Notes under the pieces: model-generated
Told to the model about the DNA's origin: nothing
The model's database searches: none
What the model saw: only the letters and a program-made list of their open reading frames with translations
In this document: piece after piece, positions 1 through 12,900 of the stretch
Position numbering within the stretch: the stretch's first letter is position 1
Layout of the letters: every line of letters starts with the position of its first letter
Source: Panopea generosa
Lineage: Eukaryota > Mollusca > Bivalvia > Adapedonta > Hiatellidae
Direction: 5' to 3'
NCBI GenBank assembly: GCA_029582155.1
Contig: CM055901.1
Location: 8,698,455-8,762,454, forward strand
DNA: 64,000 nucleotides
Translations under genes and position numbers: made by a program

Positions 1-124
1 AATTTACCACTTCTCCCTATTTTTTCTCCACTTCTCCTTTCTTTTGAAAGAAGGAGAAGTCACTTCTCCCTAAAATTCAGACCCAGTTTGAGCCCTGTTA
101 GTTTATATTACCATGTAATTTATT

Positions 125-290
125 TAAGCTCGATCGATATGAATTGCTTTAGAGCTCGCTTCCTGAGTAGAAACATTAGCAAGTGTTGTTATCTGAGAGG
201 CATCGGGTCAAACTAGGGATCGAACCCGCATCCTCTGGCATGAGTGGTTTACAACCAACGTCTAATCACTGCTTACATTGTTTGTCTCTC
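125..290 (-). mobile_element. tRNA-derived SINE copy, family 1
   Basis: On the plus strand it reads tail first: ...gctcgcttcctgagtagaaa..., then 'gagaggcatcgggtcaaact', then 'agggatcgaacccgc', which is the reverse complement of a pol III B box. The tRNA-like head therefore faces right and the element is on the minus strand. It is degenerate. Confidence 0.7.
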
Positions 291-1714
291 AGTCAGTAAA
301 TTCCCTTCTTAATTGGAATGGTAAAAAAAAAAAAACAAAGGTAAAAATCTAAAAAAAAATTACTTTTTATTTTTTAATTACATTGCCATAATTATGTCCC
401 TTTAAAAATGAGTTAAATACACCAACCTCAATGATGTTCTTACCTAGATAAGTATCTTTATTTATGGACCACTTAGAATTATAAACATACCTATGATTAA
501 GGTTACCCAACCAATCCTAAATTTGAGTTCCGACCCTTAACGTGGCTTTTTTTTCATCTTTATTTTTTTTTATGAAAAACTGCAGAAAGAATCCACTTAA
601 TGTGTGAAGTAAATTATATTTGTATTGTTCTGTATTGATTTACTATCATAATTGGTTACCTTTTTTTAACAGAAAAACAAGTTAAAATCAATTTGCTTAT
701 AATAGTTCAATATAATGAGTTTCTTCTCCATGAAATAAAAACTGAAAGAATATAATTAGAAAAGAAAAAAATGTCTACCAATACCTACCTACCTACCCCA
801 TTTTTTTCAGTAAAGTAACCCTAAACACAGGTGTGTGTGTTATCTGGCCAGATGTACTATTGGCAGTGTTGCTCTTTGCAGGTGATATGGTAATTATAGG
901 TAAATCAACAGAAGAGTTAAAACTCACTTTAAGGTTGAAAAATAGCAATAACCCCCATCCTCCCATTTATTGTTATGTACCAGGAATCTCACATTGTGAT
1001 GTTAGCTAAAATCAAAATTTTACACCATTTTACATGCGTGTATTTGTTTACTGAAACTGATATGTAAGTATTTATCAAGCAACCTAACTATCTATCACAC
1101 TTTTGAACTTTGTGATAACAGGCGTGTGGATGTTATCTTTCTTCATAATAAGCTATGAAAGATAATAAACTAAATGTGTATATAGACAGGTTTTTGCTTC
1201 ATATCTTTGTTGTAATATAACTAGCAGATTTAAAAAAGGGAAAAAAGAGAGGTTTGAAATCACTTTCTCCTCAGACTAAACAGTGTAAATGTTGAAAAAT
1301 ATATACATGGACCTCTCCACCTCTTTGGGGACCCACCCTTAAGATTTATAAAATATGCACTGGATGCTCCCCCATTCTGACTGTAAATGCTGGATCCGCC
1401 TAAGTGCTATTATCAAAGGGCTTACTGATCTATTCATTATCATGTATATAACTACTTGGCATCAAACATGTCGTGTACGCCTCTATACAAAAGGAATACC
1501 AAAACAAAGCCTAGATATACATCAATCAACACTGCACTCTCTCTCTCCTATTATAGTAATTATGGTGACAAAGCACTGGCAGATTGAAAGTGAATAAACA
1601 TAAGATTGAGATCCATATCCTCAAAGGTTTTCTCAATACTTAAAAAATTTATGCCAATTTCAATGTCGGCATCCCTTCGAGATTTACAAAAAAATCACTG
1701 GATTGTACATCCTT

Positions 1715-1895
1715 AGTTTAAATCTTAATAGTGAAGAAAGCTTAAACTTATTTGAAGCACTCCTGAGTCCGCTTTCAGGGTAGAACCAGTACTGAGTGTT
1801 GTTTTTTGAGAGGCACCAGGTCAAGCTGGGGATTGAACCTGCAACCTCTGGCGTGAGGGGCCAACATTCTATCAACTGCACTACTGGTCCTCTAA
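1715..1895 (-). mobile_element. tRNA-derived SINE copy, family 1
   Basis: It carries the family 1 order: 'agtgaagaaagcttaaactt', 'gggtagaaccagtactgagt', 'gagaggcaccaggtcaagct', inverted B box 'ggggattgaacctgc', and the tRNA-like head 'ctatcaactgcactactgg'. It is the fullest family 1 copy in the left part of the window. Confidence 0.8.
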
Positions 1896-2389
1896 GTAGT
1901 AAATTCTTGATCTGCAGGTGTATAGGAACACTTAATTTGAGATGGTTCTGATAATGTTTCATGTTCTACTCTTTACTTCTCAACAAAACAAAATAAAAAT
2001 TGATGAAATTGTTTTCTGGTAACATTTTTGTTTGTGCTACCATTTTGAAACACTGATAAATTATCTCGTTTAATTTGAACAGAGAAAAAAAACATAACCA
2101 CTTCTCAATTTTAAACAAGAATGCACCAAGACAGAGCAATTTATCTGGCACCACAACAGGAGACTTTCCAGGTTCTTCCGCCATAATATCAGAAACATGC
2201 CGCCATTGCATAAGAAACATGCTGATAAAATAATTTCCAACAAGTGTCAACTGATATTCATGATAAGAAATGTTCTAAAATATCCAGAGGAAATCAAAGG
2301 GAATATAATATTTATCAGGATTTTTCAAAATTTTAAAATTGACTGAAAACATTTTTTTCCAACATATCATACCCACCTATACTGATTGA

Positions 2390-2660
2390 CCCCATATTGC
2401 CAAATTAATATATTGAAAAGGGATTTCCAAACTTGGGCTATGCACCTAGATTGGACTTAAAATAGAATTCCCACTTAAATTTTTTTTTACTATTAAATGA
2501 GTCACATGACTTCATTATGATTTCAATTTGATTCATCATTATAGGCTTATACATTGCGAAATTCATTTCATCTTAGAAAGAGTCTGAATGATGATGTGAA
2601 GGTTGTCAAGCATTTTTAAGTGCTGTCTATTTTTAGAATGGGGATTTCTATTCAAGTTTT
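2390..2660. repeat. Dispersed repeat, copy 1
   Basis: It shares blocks with 20945-21240: 'ttgaaaagggat', 'ctatgcacc.gattgga', 'cttagaaagagt.tgaatga', and a 'tcaagca' stretch. Part of it recurs at 12950-13010 ('gtgctgt.tatttttagaatgg'). It has no recognisable coding capacity and its type is unknown. Confidence 0.5.
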
Positions 2661-3829
2661 ATTTTTATATATAAATATATATATACCTATATAATATTAC
2701 ATGTGTGTTCATACCCAAATAGGTATCAAAAATCAGGTAAACAAAATACCTACAACAGGAGTGGCACATTTCATTGAATTAGTATACAAAAATGGCCTAT
2801 GGTTAGGGTAAAGCCTAGAACATTCATGCCCACAGAACTGGAACATTTCAGACAGCTCTAATGTATATTTAAAAATCAACTGTATTCCAATTATCCTACC
2901 GACATTGTAATGACCATAATGATTGAGTCCTGAAAGTTCTATCCAATGTACCGGTATACATAATGAGAAATGGCCGGTGGACATAAAATAAATAAAGAGC
3001 ACAAAATGATTTTCAGCTATCCAGAATCAGATGTTCAGGCACCTTTAAGCACTGACAACAATTATCCAGCAAAAGTATGTCACAGTAGGCCAAAGGTCAT
3101 ACAACAGAGCTGCATCGTATCAATGTAAACATACAAATGCATACAAAACGATGTAAACAGACTAATCACTCAATCTTTCTGGCTATGTCCCAGCATCCCT
3201 TCCAGGTTGAACTCCATTCACCACTAACCCTAGCTGTAATATCAGTTGATGTAACCTACCTGCTGTCAATTATATGTTTGTATCTCCCACATTGCAAAGA
3301 AAGTAACCAATTTCCCTCCATCTTCAACAATTATTTTGGAAAAGTTTTGCAGTGAGAGTGTTACATACTGAAGAATACTACATTATCAGCTGTGGTTTTT
3401 TTTTTGTTTTTTTTGTTATTGTAGGTAGCTTATGAACTCTATTTTCAGGTTGCCCATTTATTCGCTCCATCATAGTTGCCAAATCATTTATAAATTTTCA
3501 CAATGTAAATACCCTATAATTGACTTCTATTGTCAGTATCTTTATCAGGAAATTGGAGATAAACAATTAGCCAGCTTTATATTTGACACTATTGTACTAA
3601 TTGTTATATAAGTGGTTATCATTAACTGACATTAAGTTATTGATGAGACCTCATGTATCATGTCACAGTTATCGTTAAAACAATATCAACCACTTGTACC
3701 AAGTACCTCAACAACAAGAATGTGAACAAATTGTGCATTGCATTCATTGCATTGTGTTTTGGGGAAACTTTTGTTATTATATTTTATTATTGTAGAATTT
3801 AATTTTTCTAAGGGGTAGGGGAGGGGGTG

Positions 3830-3985
3830 GAGTTTGTATGGTATTTAGCATCACTTTCAGAGCCAATCTGAATTAGAATTATCCTCTAAATGCTGAGCAC
3901 CAAGCGAGGAAGCTTCCAGTATTTGGTATGACCCGGTCGGAGACCGAACCCATGACCTTCCACTTAACTGTGCTGCGGAAGCGGC
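3830..3985 (-). mobile_element. SINE copy of the 17.9-kb type, truncated
   Basis: It shares 'tttagc.tc.ctttca', 'aattatcctctaaatgctga', 'caagcgaggaagctt' and 'ggtatgaccc' with the complete copy at 17914-18215. The inverted B box is 'ggagaccgaacccatgacct'. The middle part is deleted relative to the complete copy. Confidence 0.7.
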
Positions 3986-5483
3986 AAACTTTCTTACTTC
4001 AAGATTTTTTACCCAACCTTCATCTCCAGCAGTACCTTAAACTACTCGGCAATGAAAAAGCCTGGCTTGTGTTAACAATATTTGAAGTTATACATATATA
4101 TGTATTTCCTGTGAAAATAAATTCTTGAAAGTTATTTTCCTTATACGTATATTAACTTGCATTTCATTATAATAAGAGTTTATAAATAAGTAAATCAGGT
4201 TTCTGTTTCACTAGAATTTTATTTCTAAACTTAACTTATTTTTGACTGGTTATTTATCTATTGTATAATCAAAACCAATGAAATTAAATTAAGTTTAACT
4301 GGAACCAGTCTAAAATCATGATCACCTTAGAAGCTGCTTTTCTTAGGTTTAATATCTTAAATAATTACAAATATTTGTGAAACAGGAGCCAGGACCAATT
4401 TCTCTAAAATAAAGAGTGTTATTAAATGAAATAAATAAAAGTTCCTGATTCCAGTTATGACATATTAAATTAAGGTGCTGAAAAAGACCTTTATGTAAGA
4501 CCATTTCATAAGAAATAATTCACATTAAAAATTGACAGGATAACTGACTGAAATCATTAGGATATGAAGAAATGGATTCAGCAATTAATAAATAATTATA
4601 GAAGCAAAGGATAAAATGGTAAATATAGAGGTTGTAAGTGTATGAAGTAAGAAATGATTATTAAAATCCTCTACAGATCCTTTAAACATGTATTGGAAAA
4701 CGCAAACTTTATGTTAAATTTTCTGCGACAAAATAAATAAATGATACATCAACGGAAGATAAGGATTCCAAATACGAACATTTCCGGTGCTCCTAGAAAT
4801 AATTGCTCATTATATAACTTAATATTTATAACTAATTAAAGGCAAAAATACAAAACTTTTAGCAGGCTCAATTTCATTGTTTAGGGCACATATTACATTA
4901 AAACTACAAATTTATTTTTTATTTGGAAACATAATCATGTTAATCAAAAACAGTTTTTATAGACAAGTACTTACTATAAGTCGCTGACAAGTACAACTGA
5001 GAACACATATTTACGCTTGTGTTCATGTATGTGTGTCAGTCAAAGTTTGTGTATATGTACATGTGTTTGTTTGCCAGTTTGTCTGCTCGTATGTCTGTAC
5101 CAAGTCATGCTTGCGGTCATGTTTGTTGTATATGTGGAAGGAAATAAAGTATAAAATATTCCAAAATATTTGCTTTAAATGATTGCCACTGGATGCTTAT
5201 ATTATTTTATAAAAAGCTTATTGTCTCATTTCATTACATACAATTATCTAATCTTATCTTTTTAGAAAGATTGACATATTTCATTAATAGCAATCGGCTT
5301 TTATTTACCTAAAATTGAAATAAAGAGGATTTGAATAACAAGCCCCAAACAATAGTGGTGCGCCATTCTAAAAACTCAAATAAATGCAAGCATAATATAA
5401 AAGAACAAGTTTTTTTTTGGTATGAAATAAGCAATTAGCATTTACAGCAAATTTCTCTGCAAAAAGCATAAAATCAAACTTAC

Positions 5484-5544
5484 CTCTGTCGTAAACTGTT
5501 AAGATATTATTAATGTAAACAACCAGCTGTTGTCCGATACTGGA
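5484..5544 (-). other. Exon-like stretch of unknown identity
   Basis: 61 nt between acceptor ttaattctcag| and a strong donor ACAGAG|GTAAGT. Read in one frame it gives SSIGQQLVVYINNILTVYDR, which looks protein-like, and the frame stays open upstream to about 5576. Its phase does not fit CDC14 exon 8: joined there it would stop after about eleven residues. It could be an exon of another gene, a poison exon or chance. I do not recognise the protein. Confidence 0.2.
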
Positions 5545-6436
5545 CTGAGAATTAAACACCCACATAACAGAAATGAGACTCGGGTTAGAAATCTGGCTAT
5601 GAAATTAGTTTAAAACTACTCCTTTTTTTTTTTATAAAATGACACAAAATTCAATCAAAAGTTATAAAACATTTTTTTTTTCTTCAACTTTTGATTAGCT
5701 CTATGTATATTATATATACATATAAACATTCTGTAAAACTAAATACATGAATGTTGCTAAAAGTATCAAGGTGACTTTGACTAGTTTGATATATATCTAA
5801 ACTACAAAGTAACAAAATTACGCTTAATGTTAATTAATATTTTCTGCTTCATAACAACTAAATAATAAGTAGACTGAGCCATATCGGATTGTTAAGAACA
5901 TTTACAGATATGAAGTTTGGTTTAATACAGCAGTGGAACCGCCATTACTATCTGCAAAGGCTCGGATTACAAATATATATGTTTGTCATTTCTGATCTGG
6001 TTGATATTTATTTTCAGTCAATGTTTCAAAAACAAAATAAGAAAATGAAAATGAAAAATCACAACAAAAATTTAAAAGACAGTGCTAAAAAAATAATGTT
6101 TAAAAAGTTTTTTTTTCACCTCATATAACAGAGCCCCTTCTACTAAATAAGTACCAATAGCATTCCCTATAAAAAATCTTTAATAAATATATACTACCCT
6201 TTGCCTTCTCCACCCAACATTAGTCTTTATATCAAGGACTGTGTGATAAAATATCAAAATTCACACAGCAATCGGCCTAAATGAACTATATAGATTCACT
6301 GCATTTCATTTCTCAATGAAAAACACTTGCAGCTGGGCGGAGCTAAAAGGACCAGTTTGCATTTCATTGGTTATCAAAATAACTAAAATAACGTAACAGT
6401 TTTATCTATAATTGCTGGAGAATATAATGTAAATAT

Positions 6437-6591
6437 AAGGATTATAAGCCAAAATTTGAGTTTTCATCTAGTGATGAAAAACATTAGGCTAGTTTAATGT
6501 TGCCAAAAAGCCCTTAGGGATTCACAAACATTATACTGGCCTAATATTTTTCATCACCTGATGAAAACTCAAAATTCATCTTTTCGTCCTT
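6437..6591. mobile_element. Foldback MITE
   Basis: Arms 6457-6493 and 6535-6571 are inverted copies ('tgagttttcatc', then 'gtgatgaaaaa.attaggc'), with weaker pairing continuing outward to about 6437 and 6591. A roughly 40-bp centre separates them. There is no ORF. The terminal bases and target duplication are unclear. Confidence 0.55.
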
Positions 6592-6881
6592 AATTCAACA
6601 TTATAGCAAAATGCTTATTACGAATCTGATTGTCATTATTCAAATGGCAAACTGTTAAAAAAATGTCCTTTTCATTCAATATCAGGATATTTCTCCCCCT
6701 AGAAAAAGGCATCTTCTTGTCCCCATTTTCAGAAAAAAAGCCCTGAACAAATCACAAGTAACAATCAGTTGCCAAAATTAATATTTAAAAGCCGTATTCA
6801 GACAACAGCCAGGGTAGAAATTATTGAAACAGTTTTAAACTTGGCATAAACATCAAACAGCAAAAAGCACTACAAACATAC

Positions 6882-6969
6882 CATTCTCTATCTTGCTCTT
6901 GGGATGAGGTCCGCTAAATGCAAGGAACTTGTCTGGAATAATCCAGTTAAGATCTCCATTCTCTACTCT
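6882..6969 (-). CDS. CDC14: CDC14 exon 8b (alternative copy)
   Basis: 88 nt, same phases as 8a. It encodes [20 protein letters not shown], then PHPKSKIEN, plus one nucleotide of Gly203. The acceptor is tttaaaacag| and the donor AATG|GTATGT. It matches 8a at 22 of 29 residues, and all seven changes are conservative (K/R, F/L, V/I, N/D, Y/F, C/S, T/S). Using both copies (176 nt) or neither would shift the frame, so the two should be used one at a time. Confidence 0.92.
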
Positions 6970-9900
6970 CTGTTTTAAAGATGGGAAAAACAAAGGGAGG
7001 TGATTAGCAAAGGGAGACAATTCTGGGTTGTTGTTTTTTCCTTAATGATTGAAGAGGATGAAGATGATGTTTTGAATGGTTCTGGTGTACAAGATGTACT
7101 GAACAGAATAGATGCTAAGCTATCAGCAGCTATTGAATGTATAGCACAGAAAAATGTACAAAGCTACAGAAATAGTGATATTATCACTTTCACTTTTCAT
7201 ACATTCTTCTCCTTGTGTGTATTATTAAAGTGAACGTTACCAAGGCCTAAATTCAAATATTGTTTGTTTGTCCTGTACCTTCTCATCAGTTTCATCTTGG
7301 GTGGGTAAGTAAATTATCATATTATATTTACATTTTGTTGGTCACAATGTCTAATCATTACCTTTTCCTTGCATATTATTTCACAGAAGCACCTTAACCA
7401 GTAACTAAAGATGTTTTACTTTATTTAAGATAAATGAACAACACATTTATGACAAACATTTTCGTGACTTTTCATCGACTTTCATAGATTATTTTTGGAA
7501 GCTAATTATATGGATATGAGAACGATTTATGGAGCAATGTAGGATTAAAATAGTGCTGCCTGGGAAATGACTGAAAACATAAATCATAACTCTTGTCATG
7601 GGAATCAAACTCCAGCGACAATCCGAATATATAACAGAAACCTTGAATTTTATCAAATATTTTATCAACGATTTTTTGGGCAATGCAATAAAATTATTAG
7701 AGTATCACTGAGTAAGTAGGTAAAGGACAAACAAACTATATCTTATATTTGGACCAACCAGTATCTACATGTGTTTTATTTTCTGTGCTACACAAATGTT
7801 TGGTCGTGAAAGATGAGGAGAAAAATGAAGCTTCTACACGACACAGACAGCTAGGTGATATGATTACATGAAGTATACAAACATGAAAATTGAAACTGAT
7901 AATAGGTTGTTCATTTATCAATCAAATATTGATTAAAATATTATCAATATTTAGTGTCAATAATAGTGTCAATATTTATAAGAAAGAGTAGCCAATGAAT
8001 CGCAGCTACGTCTTGGCACACCACAGATCTCATGATACTGTCAGTCAGATCAGGCCACATTAAAACTATCAACCTTATTATCAGTTTTTAAACCCATGCT
8101 CTGTTAATATTGTCTGGAAGCTGCTTAAAGATGGAACAGGCACTAATTCTATTTTAAATATGAAATTCCACTTCAATTTTTTCTCTCCTTTTTTCAACAG
8201 TATTTCAGGTATTTATTGGAGGTCAGCTTACTATTCATGCTTCCTGGGATCTGCTAGGTGGTTTACCAGTACTAGACTCACCTTACCTCTGCAAGTCACT
8301 GACTGCTTCTCCACATATTTGAATTGTGGGAAATTGATAGCTGTAGAACACAGTTCATGACCAATCATCACAGAGACTGCTATTAGGCGGGAATCAGTTT
8401 AAACCTATTTATACTTATTCCTGTCTAGCCACAGTCTCTAGGGATGGGACTGAGTCAGAGGGGTTATCGACTGAGCTGGCTGGGTTCAGCTCATTTCAGT
8501 TGATACATGTACATGGATACATTTCTACCTGCCCATTTCCAAACTATAGAATAGTTTTAACTTTAATTCAAATCTTTCATTAAGCAACTTCCATTTCTAC
8601 ACGTTAGTATGAAGGAGAAGTGGTCATTGCCAGCACCACAAATATGTGTCTGCCTACATGCACATGATAGCTATATAGGGCTATCTCATGAATTACCATT
8701 TTCTATCTTTGTTTTTGGGTGTGGTCCGCAGAATGCAAGATATTTATTTGGCACAATCCAGTTGAAATCTCCATTTTCTACTTTCTGGAACGGCAAAGTA
8801 AATGATGGTGTTCACACAAATGAATGATACAATACAATGAAACTGATGAATAAGCCATAATAAATTAATTGCTAAATTATCATCCCCACTGCCCCACTAA
8901 TTTTCATGCTGCCCCCAACCCTTCTTATTTTCATAAAAAAAAAGTTAAAAAAAAAAATACAAAAATACAAAAAAAAAAATAATAAAATTAAACCCTCCAC
9001 CATCCCCCTCCTCCTTTTTCAGAAAAATATGGATGAAATCTAGCAATTAATTTATAATGGCCTAAAAATACAAAACAATGAAATGGATGAAAATGACATG
9101 ATATGATAAGGATTACAATGGAATTTCTGAATGTAAGTTATTCTTTTCTCAAACTCAAAAGTTGCAACCCAAAACTGAGCTGTACAATTTCTTGTTTCAA
9201 TGTCAACATTAATTATTGCATTCTGTATATCAAAAATAATTTGAAGTTAGTGGAATACAAATGTACAAAATTTCAGTATGGATTAATGAAAATGTCAAGT
9301 ATAACAAATACCAATGATATTGGCTGTCAGTTATATATGAAGATTCAGAGGGTGACCAGAACAATGATGGTCCTTCTGTCATGTTAATGTTTTGTAACAA
9401 ACAAAAATAATTTTGAATAATTTTCTGATTATGTTGATAAGAACAATGGCATGCAATAAAAGTGTTTAAGCACAATAATATAAGATAATCTTTCTTATGT
9501 TTAAATACAAAGTAATGATAAATTTCACAAAATATAGCTCATTTGTTTTTTTACCTAGAAAACATATAAATGATGACAAAAGCAAAAGTACATGTATGTC
9601 CATATATGATTAAAGGCTGAAATATAAATATCAAGATAATTTTTTGTAATATCAAAGAATTCTTTATCAGAGACAGTGTATGTTATATACACCAAAGGTG
9701 TATATCAAAAAAGTAGAACTATAATTTACTTCTTTGAACTAGAAACACTTTAAGAAATAAAAAGAGTGTATGATTAACTTTACTTGGACCATAAATATTT
9801 CTCTTGCAAGTGAACAGATTTGTTGAAAATATAAAATGGTAAGATTTACCAATTGATCAAATGAAAATCCTAGCAGTAATTTCTGTAATATGTATTTCCA

Positions 9901-12900
9901 TCAATCAAATGCTTGCTTTTAGCTGTAACCAGACCATAAGCCAGACCATAAGCTCCAGTGAATGGATCGTAAAAAAAACATATAACATTCTTTAAAAAAA
10001 GTAAATTCATGTAAAAGAACAAGTAAGTAAAATATGGGTACTGTTCGGAACACTAAACAGTTTTAAAACTCATTTGATAAATATGACATACAGAACAATC
10101 CACAGAGAATCTAGGTGTTCAATCCAGACAAGCATGGGAAACTGACTCATTGGTCATGTGAATTGTCTGATTTGTTATCATCAGTGACTGAGCTGTCATA
10201 TTTTGATATGTATAAAGAACTGGTATTAATTCTAGCCACTAGAGTTTCAGACCCAGTAGTGAGTGATGTTTCTGAGAGGTATTGGAGTGAGCTGGGAATC
10301 AAACCCTTAACCTCTGGAGTAAGCATCCAACACTCTATCCACTACACTACTGCCCTGACTTTTTTTTATATTTAACATCTGAAAAGGATGAACATTGTAC
10401 AAAATCATCATGTGAAGGATTATTTAAATCATCCATCCTGAATGAAACTTTCTTCCTAATAGGAATCCAATCCAGAGTATGCAATTTAGTAGAACCTGCC
10501 AATTATGCCTCTCTTCTCCCATAATATATAATGATTCTAATTACAGCAAAAGGTTGGTGAATTAAATCTTTTATGATCAGTGTTGCATTCAATAAATGGA
10601 AAATATATTTTCTATCATTTCCATTTTTTTTCTTTGATGTTGTCCTACTTTCTCAAACGGAACATTCCATTTTACAAAGAATGTCATTACCAACGGTAAA
10701 TGTTGATCTACTTCCTCAGCCAACGCAATCACTATAGGAACAAAAATGTAGAACAAAATCTAAGCCGGTTACAAGTTACATGGAATTTTTCTACTGGCGT
10801 AGAAAATCTCACACAACCAACCTATGCATCGTTTTTCAGACCAATTTAAAATCAAAATGCAGGCTAATTATACAAGCTCAATAATTCAATTAAAACAAAT
10901 AAAAATGTTATTGGGAAACTGCATTTTCAATTAAATGTTTGCCATGATAATGGAATGTGATGAAGAAAGTGTCAGGTCTAATTTATATCTTACCTCGTAA
11001 TGTTCATATTCATCAACATCAAATGTGTCGAAATTAAAAAACCCGTTGGCTAATGCCTGAAATAGAAAATTAATGTTTCAAAGTCATTTCATCAGTTAAT
11101 CTACCTTTTAAAGTATTTTTGAATCAATTTATCTTGGTGTAATGCTTCACTGAATTTTCAATGATCCATTATTTTATTTTTATCATACAGAAAGCACATT
11201 TCAATACAAAAAACACAATTTATATACATCATATTTATTACACATTTATTGTGCAATGTTGGTTATCAGTTCGAAGATCACACGGTAATTTGAAGATGGC
11301 ATTTTGGCGTTTTAATACATTAATTTACCTCAGAAGTCATTCAATATTTAGCCAAATAGGCCATTCTTAAAGAATTATGTGTTTGCCGTGCTCCTACCTA
11401 CACACTGAAAATGCAACCATTTCTATTGAATTATGATTTACTAAAAAAAATTGTTATATGATCTGTCCTTATTTTATTTAAAACGACAAATAAAATTAAT
11501 ATCTAGTAAAAAAATGTATGATATCCACCCACCAGAATAAAGTTGAGTTGAGCCACACAGCAAACAAACATGCTCTGTAAAGATTGCTGAATGTTTTGTT
11601 TTTTTGTGTTTTTTTTATATAAAAAAAAATTCATTAAACAAATATTCAGATCTAAACGTATTTAAAGGCGTCAATTGAATTTAAGGATCATTACAGCAAT
11701 GTGAAATAACAAATAGCAATGTTTTTGTATTAAACTTATTTACTTTACATCAAAGTTCCTACAAGTTCTTACAACCGTGACAAATTACATTCAGTCTTCC
11801 TGAGCAGAATCAGTACTAAGTATATGCTGATAAAGTGTCTAAGTCAACGACACCACACACATAACTTTGGCGTAGGATCAAACCTGCGATTCACAGATCT
11901 AAGGTCCGTTGCTTTACCACTGGACCACACGCTCCATATAGCAAAATCACATGGTACAATGGGATATATAGGACAAGCAATATTTGTTTTTTTTCCATCA
12001 AACACCTCGAGTAATAAAATGTTCATTACAAGTGAAAACTACTTAATCTTCCAGTATCTTGAGGTGTTTAACACATACTGATGACATTCTAATGACTTTA
12101 ACATGCACTGTGAGATACTGCTTTACTTAATATGCATCAAAGATACACAAACTGTGCCATATAGCCTGGAGGCATTGCCAGGTAAACATCCCACCTGATT
12201 GCTGTATGAACTTACTTTATTTAGACCATGCAAACAGTCTAACAATGTGAGGTTATATGTACAGGCACCAAATGAAGCATCCCTGAAAATAGAAGAAGAA
12301 AAATAATTGAAAGTTTTAACTGTAGACAGCTGATGTAATTATAAATAGCAATATACATGAACATTGTACCTTATTAAGAATATACTGGGGATCTTACTGG
12401 CAGGTCTGAGACTTTCCAGCAAAACTTTTGAAAGGTCCATAGACAATTTAGAAAGGTCTGATGCTTAAAGATAAAATTCGCATTGTGTATTTCATATTTG
12501 ATAGGTGCTGTTATTGTCTTACGGCCTGTAAATGACATCAACTTAGTCAATGTTTTTATCAATGGAGAGTCAAAAATGGGCTGATAGCTAGTTGGAGGGC
12601 CAATGATTAATCATACCAATGGACTAAACTCAAGCAAAATTACAAGGGTCTGAAAGGACTTCTTACTTCCACTTTTTTAACCAATAATGTACCATAGTTT
12701 TTAAATTTATGGATGATAATTTGAAACTGCAGTTAAGAGGCATGAAGGTACAATACAGGTTGTTTACATGTATGGCATTCGGTTTTATATCTGTGATTGA
12801 ACCCAAAACCTCTGGTATGAGCTGCCAACCTTTCCACTATGCCACTACAACAATATATTTTTTTGTCTTCCAACACAGATTTATTTTAAAGGGAATTTAT

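Larger units (their letters stand above)
1..6881. other. CDC14 intron downstream of exon 8b, window edge
   Basis: AT-rich DNA with no exon of CDC14 that I could find, although the next exon (expected to begin LHAPEAYFPYF-like) should follow. It holds SINE copies near 130-280, 1715-1895 and 3830-3985, a dispersed repeat at 2390-2660, a foldback element at 6437-6591 and one unexplained exon-like stretch at 5484-5544. Confidence 0.6.

Noticed and set aside
2094..2200. Possible third decayed copy of CDC14 exon 8 (VVVPDKLLCLGAF...FKIEKW)
   Set aside because: A few residues line up (PDK, KIE) but nucleotide similarity is weak and no matching splice sites in the right phase are present.
7000..7233. 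77-codon plus-strand ORF with [14 protein letters not shown]
   Set aside because: Somewhat protein-like but isolated, antisense to CDC14 within an intron, with no recognised family; possibly a mobile-element relic.
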